5,707 nucleotides of DNA from JBBQER01 sp052148155 (GTDB lineage Bacteria > Actinomycetota > Acidimicrobiia > IMCC26256 > PALSA-610). Shown here piece after piece: positions 1 through 5,192 of this stretch. Position 1 is the stretch's first letter; every line of letters starts with the position of its first letter. The stretch lies in NCBI GenBank assembly GCA_052148155.1, contig JBKQIY010000024.1, forward strand, positions 1-5,707. The letters are read 5' to 3'. A program made the position numbers and the translations under genes. The notes beneath the pieces were generated by a model, which saw only the letters and a program-made list of their open reading frames with translations, was not told where the DNA came from and made no database searches.

Positions 1-22
1 GATGTGAGGGCATGGGTGCCGC

Positions 23-39
23 GCCGGTTTGATCCCGGC
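23..39 (-). terminator. Weak hairpin just downstream of the membrane partner gene
   Basis: A 5-bp stem (GCCGG at 23-27, CCGGC at 35-39) with a 7-base loop lies four bases beyond the stop codon of the minus-strand gene ending at 44. No run of T follows on the minus strand, so it lacks the classical intrinsic-terminator tail. In GC-rich DNA such stems are common by chance, so this is a possibility only. Confidence 0.18.
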
Positions 40-43
40 TCGT

Positions 44-1543
44 CTACGGCGCCCATTGCTGGCACGACGAGTTGGTGTTGAGTGCCCAATTTGGTTGGTC
101 AGGTTGGTCTTGGTTGTCAACGCGACACGACTGGCCGCCGACTCGGATGCGCACCGGGACGCGGCTTGCGGGGCCGGACCAGTTGAATATCAACGTGTTC
201 GGATCGACCTCGAGGTGCTGAACTGATCCGTCTTGGAAGGCGAGCGTCGTCGCGCCCGTACCGTTGACAGCTCCCACGATGAGGCGCTGGCTGGTACCGG
301 TGCTGTTGATGAAGAGGCCGACCGGTCCGCTGATGCCGAGCTCTGGTTGGCCTGCGAGCTGGCATTCGGTGGAATGGCCGTCGTGTTCCGGGAACCCGTT
401 CGTCGTTCCGCCTTCGGGCACGCCGGAGTTGTTCGGGGTGTCGGTGAGGTCGTAGCAGTTCCATCCGGTTGTTGTACGTGCGGTGTCGATCTTCCACGGC
501 GAACCGTTGAACGTGCCGTGGGCGCCCTGATGCCAGGATGACTTGTGCACCGAGCCGGGGCCGAGCTGCTCGGCGATGAACGTTTCGGTCTGATCGGTGG
601 TCTGATCGGCGGGTGGTGCCTGCACGACGACGGGAGCACCGAAGTCTGAGAAGTCCGTGGTTTCGGCGATGGTCTGCGTGTACGGCTTGCTGTCCGGCAA
701 CGTGGTCGTGCCAGTTTCGGAGTCGGAGACGCGGCGCGCTCGGTTCTGGCCATCCGTATAGATATCGAGCGTCTCTCGCCCGTTCGTGCGGGCGATGTTG
801 TCGCCGGAATTGCAGAGTTTCAGAAACGGCCCGGTGGGCGCGGCATGCCAGCGTGTCGTCGTGACTCCGTCAAGCGTGTCGGTGCCGACGCGCTCGAAGT
901 CCGTTCCCTGCCTGCGCAGCGTGTCCAGCAAGTCAGACGGGTTCACGCCGCCGAAGCCGCTCACGAGGGCTGCGACATCGAGCTTCGCGAGACACGACGA
1001 CGCCGCATGGACCTTCGCTGCGTTCACGAGCGTCCAACTCGGCCCACTCGCGGCGCCTTCACTGGCCGCGCTCGTGTAGTAGTCATCGCCGATCCAACGG
1101 ACCTCCGACGAGGCGCTACCAGCCGAGGACGGCGTCGATGTCGACGCGGCCGGCAAGGCCCGTATGGTTTCGTCGCCGAGCTGATTGGTGAAGTCGACGC
1201 TGCCCGACACTTCGCCACCGACTCGGTTCTTCCCGCTGCCGATTTCAATGATCGTGTCGAACCTCGCGGTATCGGCACGGCTCGTAGCCGCGACGATCAC
1301 CTGACCGGACAGCCGGCTGGCGGTGTTGTTCGTTGAATCGATACGGGACCAGGCCACGCCGACCGCGACAACCAGCACAAGCGCGGCGGTCGCCACGCTC
1401 CCAAATCGGCGGGCGCGCCGCCTGGCTGCACGACGACGTCGTCCACGGCCAACGATCGAGGCGAACGCGGCCGTCGCGTCGATTGTTTCGTCTGATCGAA
1501 GCGCCTCGCTGATTGTCTCGTCGAGCGGATCGTGTTCATCCAC
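44..1543 (-). CDS. Membrane-anchored sigma-factor partner with LppX/LprG-like outer domain
   Basis: The 499-residue product is probably the regulator of the ECF sigma factor encoded just upstream. It starts at GTG 1543, overlapping the sigma stop by 8 bases; a GGAG sits 7 bases upstream. Residues 1-31 are acidic and cytoplasmic, 32-48 are very Arg-rich (GRGRRRRAARRRARRFG), and 49-66 form one TM helix, giving N-in topology. Outside, residues about 84-310 resemble the LolA/LppX-LprAFG lipid-binding fold: cues are YYTSA, a DLLDTLR stretch, RVGTDTLDGVTTTRWHA, LDIYTDGQNRARRV and the closing SDFGAPVVVQAPPA. Residues about 335-480 are a second, strand-rich domain I do not recognise. Cysteines are C184 and C244 in the first domain and C363, C394, C473 and C494 in the second, allowing three disulfides. 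No zinc anti-sigma HxxxCxxC motif is present. That it inhibits or controls the sigma factor is inferred from coupling and topology. Confidence 0.85.
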   Translation of the reverse strand: MDEHDPLDETISEALRSDETIDATAAFASIVGRGRRRRAARRRARRFGSVATAALVLVVAVGVAWSRIDSTNNTASRLSGQVIVAATSRADTARFDTIIEIGSGKNRVGGEVSGSVDFTNQLGDETIRALPAASTSTPSSAGSASSEVRWIGDDYYTSAASEGAASGPSWTLVNAAKVHAASSCLAKLDVAALVSGFGGVNPSDLLDTLRRQGTDFERVGTDTLDGVTTTRWHAAPTGPFLKLCNSGDNIARTNGRETLDIYTDGQNRARRVSDSETGTTTLPDSKPYTQTIAETTDFSDFGAPVVVQAPPADQTTDQTETFIAEQLGPGSVHKSSWHQGAHGTFNGSPWKIDTARTTTGWNCYDLTDTPNNSGVPEGGTTNGFPEHDGHSTECQLAGQPELGISGPVGLFINSTGTSQRLIVGAVNGTGATTLAFQDGSVQHLEVDPNTLIFNWSGPASRVPVRIRVGGQSCRVDNQDQPDQPNWALNTNSSCQQWAP

Positions 1544-2021
1544 GAGAAGACTCCGCGAGCAGCTCGCGCAGCCGCTCGCGGGCTGCGTGAAGATAGGACT
1601 TCACTGTTCCATCGGAAATATTCATCGCATCGGCGATGTCGTCGACCGAGAGGTCGCCGCCGTAAAAGAGTGCGACCGCCATACGCTGTTGTGGCGCCAG
1701 TTGGCGCACCGCGGCCCGCACATCGAGACGGTTGTCGGGATCGAACGACCCGGGGAAGGTCGCGTCGGCTCGAGCGGCCAGCGTGGCGAGCGCACCCGCG
1801 CGCCGGCCGCGGGATCGGGAGTTGTTGAGGAGGCGATTGACGGCGACGCGCCGGACCCAGCCCGCCGGGTCATCCAACCTGCTCGCTCGATTCCAACGTA
1901 CAAACGCCTGCACGAACGCCTCCTGAACTGCATCGGTTGCATCATCTTCGACGCGGCGCAAAGCCCGCACCAAGCGCGGATACTCACGCTCGAAAAGTTC
2001 CTCGAACCCGTCGTCAATCAC
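1536..2021 (-). CDS. ECF (group IV) RNA polymerase sigma factor, pair 1
   Basis: This 161-residue protein has the two-domain ECF sigma plan. Sigma region 2 covers about residues 8-70, with the conserved helix DATDAVQEAFVQAFVRWN (28-44) that contacts core polymerase and the -10 element, then WVRRVAVN (55-62). A short linker leads to sigma region 4 (about 100-155), whose helix-turn-helix is the stretch LSVDDIADAMNISDGTVKSYL, followed by HAARERLREL. No sigma-1.1 or sigma-3 domain is present, as expected for the family. The start is GTG 2021; an in-frame TGA lies just upstream and no other start codon fits between. The Shine-Dalgarno is weak (GAGG directly beside the GTG). It is coupled to the downstream membrane protein gene by an 8-base overlap. 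It probably directs transcription of an envelope-stress or uptake regulon, and perhaps its own operon. I cannot assign an ECF group number. Confidence 0.93.
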   Translation of the reverse strand: MIDDGFEELFEREYPRLVRALRRVEDDATDAVQEAFVQAFVRWNRASRLDDPAGWVRRVAVNRLLNNSRSRGRRAGALATLAARADATFPGSFDPDNRLDVRAAVRQLAPQQRMAVALFYGGDLSVDDIADAMNISDGTVKSYLHAARERLRELLAESSRG

Positions 2022-2048
2022 CCTCGTCCGATCACAACCTTGTCAACT

Positions 2049-2078
2049 GAGACACACCGCAGCCGACCGATAGGTTGG
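2049..2078 (-). promoter_or_regulatory. Candidate ECF-type promoter for sigma/partner pair 1
   Basis: On the minus strand CCAACC (2078-2073) is followed after 18 bases by TGTCTC (2054-2049). This loosely resembles ECF promoters, which often carry AAC in the -35 box and GTC in the -10 box. It would start transcription about 20 bases before the GTG at 2021. The match is partial and found by eye, so autoregulation is only a suggestion. Confidence 0.22.
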
Positions 2079-2364
2079 GTCCTCGCCAAAACTTTTCCCG
2101 TAGATGCCCAACCGTCGAGCCTGCTCCGGCGTGTCACATACAGACGAATGGAAGCCGAACTCACCGACCCTTGGCGCTCCTAGCGATCATCGCGCCGTTC
2201 AGGCCCACCGCGATCGCCGTCCTCGCCCGGCCGGACGCGCGCTAGCCCAAGGCCACGCCTCACAATTGCCGGAACCGCCACGGCCGACAACCTCAGGCAC
2301 AACGGCTACGACAGCGGCGGCACCCCGGCGCCCATCGTCCAATGCTTCCGCGCCAGGGTGACAG

Positions 2365-2436
2365 ATGGGCCCTCTGCTTGGGAAACGCATCGTGCGGTTG
2401 TTGGCGGACGTCACCGAACATGAAATTGCCGGTTAG
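2365..2436 (+). CDS. Possible 23-residue small ORF or gene remnant
   Basis: ATG 2365 opens a 23-residue frame ending in TAG at 2436 (MGPLLGKRIVRLLADVTEHEIAG split as MGPLLGKRIVRL and LADVTEHEIAG). An AGGG motif at 2355-2358 lies 6 bases before the ATG, a good ribosome-site distance. The peptide has the alternating charged and hydrophobic pattern of a real amphipathic helix. It could be a leader peptide for the operon starting at 2676, the start of a truncated gene, or chance. I recognise no family, and third-position GC is only moderate, so confidence is low. Confidence 0.2.
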   Translation: MGPLLGKRIVRLLADVTEHEIAG

Positions 2437-2478
2437 GGGATTTTGCGGAGTACGGCGAACGGGGCGAATGGCAGCGTC

Positions 2479-2498
2479 CGCGCGATGGACGCGCGATG
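2479..2498. repeat. Two 9-bp direct repeats with 11-bp period
   Basis: CGCGCGATG occurs at 2479-2487 and again at 2490-2498, a period of 11 bases, about one helical turn. The second copy runs into the palindrome at 2497-2510. Equal-face spacing is typical of tandem protein-binding half-sites, but no binding protein can be named from the sequence. Confidence 0.5.
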
Positions 2499-2510
2499 AC
2501 ACGCGTGTCA
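2497..2510. promoter_or_regulatory. Perfect 14-bp palindrome, candidate operator
   Basis: TGACACGCGTGTCA is its own reverse complement over all 14 bases. It lies between the two divergent operons, about 165 bases before the start at 2676, and abuts the 11-bp-period repeat. Perfect palindromes of this length suit a dimeric repressor or activator. No TetR, GntR or similar regulator gene is visible in the window, so the binding protein is unknown. Confidence 0.4.
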
Positions 2511-2542
2511 GGTTCGTTCGCGTGTTTTGTTGAACGGAGGCC

Positions 2543-2562
2543 CTGGGCGTGTCTGGGCGTGT
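2543..2562. repeat. Perfect tandem duplication of a 10-bp unit
   Basis: CTGGGCGTGT is repeated head to tail with no mismatch at 2543-2552 and 2553-2562. It lies in the upstream region of the plus-strand sigma operon. It could be a slippage product or a pair of binding sites one helical turn apart. Confidence 0.55.
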
Positions 2563-2601
2563 TGTCGGCGGACGAAATCGGCAGACCTGAGTACGCGGCT
2601 C

Positions 2602-2628
2602 GGAAGGCCCTCCCGGTCGTGCTGTCTT
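2602..2628 (+). promoter_or_regulatory. Candidate ECF-type promoter for sigma/partner pair 2
   Basis: GGAAGG (2602-2607) is followed after 15 bases by TGTCTT (2623-2628). GGAA in the -35 box and GTC in the -10 box are recurrent in ECF-dependent promoters. A start near 2635 would leave a leader of about 40 bases before GTG 2676. The -10-like TGTCT matches that of the candidate upstream of pair 1. It was spotted by eye only and remains weak. Confidence 0.18.
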
Positions 2629-2675
2629 CGAGTGGGTTGTAGCGCGCGGTGGTGGGTCGTGGCTCTACTGGCTGA

Positions 2676-3140
2676 GTGGGTCCTGGTCGCCGTGGTGCTG
2701 CGGCTTTTGAGGAGTTCGTCGCTGAGGCTGAGCCGCGGCTGCGACGCGCGCTGGTCGCTCGGTACGGCGCGGAGCGGGGTCGGGAGGCGGTCGCTGAGGC
2801 GTTGGGGTGGGCGTGGGCGCATTGGGGTCGCGTCCAGGCGATGACGAATCCGGTCGGGTACCTGTACCGGGTTGGCCAGTCCCGGACGCGTCGTCGTCGG
2901 CCTGCGTTCGCGGCGGCGCCGGCGTCGGTGGAGATGCCGTGGATCGAGCCGGGCTTGGAACGGGCGGTCGCCGGTCTCACTGAGATGCAGCGCGTGGCGG
3001 TGGTGCTGGTGCATGGCTTCGGCTGGACGGCCAGTGAAGTTGCGGAACTCCTGGATGTGAAGGCGACGACCGTGCAGACGCATGTCGAGCGGGCGTTGGC
3101 GCGGTTGCGCGTGGCGTTGGAGGTGGATCATGACGGCTGA
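2676..3140 (+). CDS. ECF (group IV) RNA polymerase sigma factor, pair 2
   Basis: This 154-residue ECF-type sigma factor has sigma region 2 at about residues 11-75 (FEEFVAEAEPRLRRAL, then EAVAEALGWAWAHWGRV and NPVGYLYRVGQSRTRRRR) and sigma region 4 at about 92-148. The latter contains LTEMQRVAVVLVHGFGWT and the helix-turn-helix SEVAELLDVKATTVQTHVER followed by ALARLRVAL. Region 2 is more divergent than in the pair-1 sigma. The GTG at 2676 directly follows an in-frame TGA (2673-2675), so it is the earliest possible start; no clear Shine-Dalgarno precedes it, so translation may be weak or the true start slightly downstream. The stop overlaps the start of the membrane partner by 11 bases, implying translational coupling. 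The target regulon is not visible here. VLVHGFGW reminds me of Acidimicrobiia sigma factors, an impression only. Confidence 0.9.
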   Translation: MGPGRRGAAAFEEFVAEAEPRLRRALVARYGAERGREAVAEALGWAWAHWGRVQAMTNPVGYLYRVGQSRTRRRRPAFAAAPASVEMPWIEPGLERAVAGLTEMQRVAVVLVHGFGWTASEVAELLDVKATTVQTHVERALARLRVALEVDHDG

Positions 3141-4374
3141 TATCGGGGAGCGTCTCGCAGAGGCGATCGAGGCTGCGGCCGCGCCGGTCACGCTGGAGGA
3201 GGCGGTCGTGCGGGGTCGGCGTCAGCAGTGGCGACGACGCGCGATGTTTGCTGCGGTCATAGTCAGCGTGGTTGGCGGCGGGGGAGGGTTGTTCGCCGCG
3301 ACACGGCCGTCGGGTCAGTCACGTTTGAATGTTGCCGCGACCACAACACCGGCACCTTCCACCGCGGTTGCGGCTCCGCTGTGCACCGCGGCGGATCTGC
3401 GTCGACCGTGGCCGGCGATGCCGCAGCCGACGCGCGTCGCGACGCGGTACGTGCTCGACGGACAGACGCATATTCGACCGGCACCCAGCGCGCGTCCACG
3501 TGTCTCGGCCGCGCGGGCGTGGCTCGCCGCGAAAGTCCAGATGACCAGTCCGACGAGTCTGCTCCACCCACCCGCCGGTGGGACAGGATCTCTCCTGTTC
3601 GGCTACCTGGCGTCGGACTCGACGGTGCCATCCACTCACCTATTGGCATGGGTCATCATCCTGCACAACACGGCGTTGAACGCCTTGAAGTCGCGCAGCG
3701 AACGAGTGACTCCGCCCCCGAACCCTCCGTGCTACTTCGGCCAGGAATATCTCGTCATCGACGCAAACACCGGCAAGTGGATCATCGGCGGAGCAAAGCC
3801 CACCCTTCTCCTCCCGCGCGTCCCGGCCGCCATCACGACACCCGCGGCAACCACACAGCCCGGCGGCGTCGCAAACGCGCCAAACACGACCACGACCACC
3901 AGACCGTCGTCCTCACATACAGCGGATGCGCCGTGTGCCGCGAGTCAGATGACTGCCCTCCCGCCAGAGTGGGCAAGTCCGCTCAGCCAACAGAAGGAAG
4001 ACCTGCTGCGCTTCACGAACACCGGTACCACCTGCACGCTGTCGGGGTATCCCCCCGTCGTCGCGGCGGCTCCGGGCCGACCAGACATTCCAGCTCAACC
4101 CGGGATCCCCGTCTTTCCCGCATGGAACGGCACCCCGATCGCGATCCCCCACGGATCGACCGCGCAGCTGCTCGTCGCCGCACTCGTTTGCTACACCGAC
4201 ACGCCAACCACATCCCCGTACACCGCTCTGACGGTCACCATGCCCGGCGGCGGTTCGATCATGGTGACCTTGCCGAACAAGAATGTGTCCCCGAACCCCG
4301 ACCAGAACGGACGAGACCTCACCCTTCAGATCGGCCCATCATGTCCGCCGCACGCCGGCTATTTCGGTCACTAA
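3130..4374 (+). CDS. Membrane-anchored sigma-factor partner with DUF4232-like C-terminal domain
   Basis: This 414-residue protein is coupled to the sigma gene. I chose ATG 3130 over the longer frame from 3082 because GGAGGT (3119-3124) lies 5 bases upstream and the next residues, MTADIGERLAEAIEAAAAPVTLEEA, form a natural acidic start. A basic stretch (28-38, RGRRQQWRRRA) precedes one TM helix at 39-57. A Thr/Pro linker (70-80) leads to an outer domain at about 84-225, with RPRVSAARAWLAAKV, LLAWVIILHN and YLVIDANTGKWIIGG, and cysteines C85 and C201. A second Thr-rich linker (236-262) leads to residues 267-408, which resemble DUF4232: LLRFTNTGTTCTLSGYPPVV and four cysteines (C269, C302, C354, C405). 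No HxxxCxxC zinc motif is present. It is probably the cognate sigma regulator with an extracytoplasmic sensor, inferred from coupling and topology; ligand unknown. Confidence 0.88.
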   Translation: MTADIGERLAEAIEAAAAPVTLEEAVVRGRRQQWRRRAMFAAVIVSVVGGGGGLFAATRPSGQSRLNVAATTTPAPSTAVAAPLCTAADLRRPWPAMPQPTRVATRYVLDGQTHIRPAPSARPRVSAARAWLAAKVQMTSPTSLLHPPAGGTGSLLFGYLASDSTVPSTHLLAWVIILHNTALNALKSRSERVTPPPNPPCYFGQEYLVIDANTGKWIIGGAKPTLLLPRVPAAITTPAATTQPGGVANAPNTTTTTRPSSSHTADAPCAASQMTALPPEWASPLSQQKEDLLRFTNTGTTCTLSGYPPVVAAAPGRPDIPAQPGIPVFPAWNGTPIAIPHGSTAQLLVAALVCYTDTPTTSPYTALTVTMPGGGSIMVTLPNKNVSPNPDQNGRDLTLQIGPSCPPHAGYFGH

Positions 4375-4572
4375 CGACGTGTCAGTGGACCATGCGCCCG
4401 ATCGTCGCATTCGCGGTTGCGGTGTTGCTGCTCGCCACCTGCAGTAGTGATCACCCCTGCCAATCACGAGGAACAGCAGGTAGGCGCTCGCGAGTGCGAA
4501 GACGACGGCCAAGGCCGCATAAACAATGCCCGAGATGCGACGACGCGCCTCCGAAGTGTGCCTGATCCACAC
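4339..4572 (-). pseudogene. Short single-span membrane protein, probably truncated at its C-terminus
   Basis: From GTG 4572 the minus strand encodes 77 residues. The first part is convincing: WIRHTSEARRRISG, then a clear TM helix IVYAALAVVFALASAYLLFLVI with mostly G or C at third positions. After GRG (about 4455) codon character collapses: third positions turn A/T-rich and the tail is Arg/Thr-rich and runs into the end of the opposite-strand gene. The native end is therefore likely lost where this gene meets the lipoprotein start from the other strand. The start is uncertain; GGAGG lies about 13 bases upstream, which is long. It follows the 4655-5092 gene on the same strand after 82 bases, so the two may have formed one operon. 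I do not recognise a family. Confidence 0.4.
4392..4565 (+). pseudogene. Truncated lipoprotein start (signal peptide with lipobox)
   Basis: ATG 4392, 17 bases after the pair-2 partner stop, opens a 57-residue frame. It begins MRPIVAFAVAVLLLATCSSDH: a basic start, hydrophobic core and lipobox-like LLATC with C17 (Thr before the Cys is less usual than Gly, Ala or Ser). Third positions are mostly G or C up to C17, then switch to A/T-rich at about 4443, and the rest is Arg-rich with no protein character. It looks like the 5' end of a lipoprotein gene whose body is missing, cut where the minus-strand TM gene begins to read. The ribosome site is weak (GTGG). It may once have been the third gene of the sigma operon. 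Chance is possible, but the signal peptide is well formed. Confidence 0.35.
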
Positions 4573-4603
4573 GACGCTCGTCTGGCCTCCGGCGACAAGA
4601 TCT

Positions 4604-4639
4604 CGATCACTCCAGTGCTCGTTAAAACCACTCCCGGCG
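4604..4639. repeat. Imperfect direct repeat, copy 1 of 3
   Basis: The plus strand reads CGATC, AC, then AGTGCTC (4614-4620), then AAACCACTCC (4625-4634) and CCGGCG. It shares CGATC, AGTGCTC and AAACCACTCC with copy 2 (5080-5110), and AGTGCTC plus CTCCCGGCG with copy 3 (5496-5526), at spacings equal to within two bases. It lies between the minus-strand gene ending at 4655 and the next gene start at 4572. Confidence 0.6.
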
Positions 4640-4654
4640 AGCGGACTTTCGGAT

Positions 4655-5092
4655 CTAGAGGCCGCGACTGCTCCAGTGCCACTCCGAGACCACCGCGCGC
4701 AGATTGCCTCCGAACTTCTGGTTGAGTCGTTGCCTCGCGATTCCAATCCCGCGCTCGTCGGGCGGTGAGTTCGTGTACCAGCGAAATCGAAGCGCGGTTG
4801 CGCCGGACAAGTCGAACTCAATGGTGTCGTTCGGGCTTACAGGCCACAACGATGACCAGACGACGCGGTCGAACTTGCTTGCTTGGAGCACCGCTGGCTC
4901 GACCTCGCCCGGGTGGAGTCCCAGCCACCACGCCAGGTCGGTCGTCAACGCGTAGAAGAGATACTCGATCGGCGCGTTGTACCTATGGATGCGATCCGCG
5001 AGAACGAGCCGCTCCTGATCTTCAGACACCCCTACAGCATGCCCGCGCTCCGGCGCCGTCGTCTCCCATAAGACAGCGCCGATCGCACCCAA
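4655..5092 (-). CDS. Uncharacterised soluble protein
   Basis: This 145-residue frame has strong protein character and good third-position GC up to its TAG stop. No signal peptide or TM helix is seen. Visible stretches are DRIHRYNAPIEYLFYALTTD, LAWWLGLHPGEVEPAVL, FDRVVWSSLWPV, a probable beta hairpin IEFDLSGATALRFRWYT, then NSPPDERGIGIARQRLNQK and FGGNLRAVV. The PPDERGIG-R-RLN-K-GG-LR tail looks like a conserved signature, and I believe similar tails occur in unnamed actinobacterial proteins, but I know no function. The start is uncertain: TTG 5092 is the first after an in-frame TAG and has AGGAG only 3 bases upstream, inside repeat copy 2; GTG 5029 (V22, giving SEDQERLVLADRIHRYN) is a natural alternative and leaves the repeat outside the gene, for a 124-residue product. 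Confidence 0.72.
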   Translation of the reverse strand: MGAIGAVLWETTAPERGHAVGVSEDQERLVLADRIHRYNAPIEYLFYALTTDLAWWLGLHPGEVEPAVLQASKFDRVVWSSLWPVSPNDTIEFDLSGATALRFRWYTNSPPDERGIGIARQRLNQKFGGNLRAVVSEWHWSSRGL

Positions 5093-5110
5093 GTGCTCCT
5101 AAACCACTCC
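5080..5110. repeat. Imperfect direct repeat, copy 2 of 3
   Basis: The plus strand reads CGATC (5080-5084), CACCCAAGTGCTC (5087-5099), then AAACCACTCC (5101-5110). CACCCAAGTGCTC differs from copy 3 by one base. It begins exactly 476 bases after copy 1. On the minus strand it places AGGAG just ahead of the possible TTG start at 5092, so it may act as a gene leader. Confidence 0.6.
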
Positions 5111-5192
5111 TGAGGTAGCTGCGGTCGCACGCCGAAAGGGGTCGACAAGGACCGTGCAATACTGAATGGGTTCGTACGAGAACGGGGTGGCC

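Larger units (their letters stand above)
2022..2675. other. Divergent intergenic region between two sigma operons
   Basis: About 650 bases separate the starts of two outward-facing sigma-factor operons. No long ORF here has convincing protein character; long antisense frames reaching in from the second sigma gene are Arg/Pro/His-rich shadows. The region holds candidate ECF-like promoters near both ends, a 14-bp perfect palindrome, an 11-bp-period repeat, a 10-bp tandem duplication and one 23-residue ORF with a good ribosome site (each listed separately). The length exceeds what two simple promoters need, so extra regulation or lost genes are possible. Confidence 0.6.

Noticed and set aside
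2041..2046. Perfect TTGACA on the minus strand upstream of the pair-1 sigma gene
   Set aside because: It is only about 20 bases from the GTG start, and a hexamer 17 bases further would lie on the start codon and does not look like a -10 box.
1323..2183. 286-residue plus-strand frame opposite the first sigma gene
   Set aside because: It mirrors the minus-strand sigma factor, has no domain or ribosome site, and is a shadow of GC-rich coding sequence.
2411..3191. Two long minus-strand frames (189 and 227 residues) opposite the second sigma gene
   Set aside because: They are Arg/Pro/His/Thr-rich without domain character and are antisense shadows of the sigma gene, whose own frame shows clear sigma-2 and sigma-4 regions.
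3228..4391. Long plus-strand frame overlapping the pair-2 membrane partner
   Set aside because: It is Arg/His-rich and out of frame with the well-supported TM and DUF4232-like protein; only its last part, from ATG 4392, has independent protein character.
4446..4456. Possible fourth repeat copy at the 4450 junction (minus-strand GGGGTGATC resembling GGAGTGATC of copy 1)
   Set aside because: Only about nine bases match and the flanking blocks AGTGCTC and AAACCACTCC are absent.
5142..5165. Housekeeping-type promoter TCGACA / TACTGA before the 5193 frame
   Set aside because: The spacer is only 12 bases, too short for a sigma-70-type promoter.
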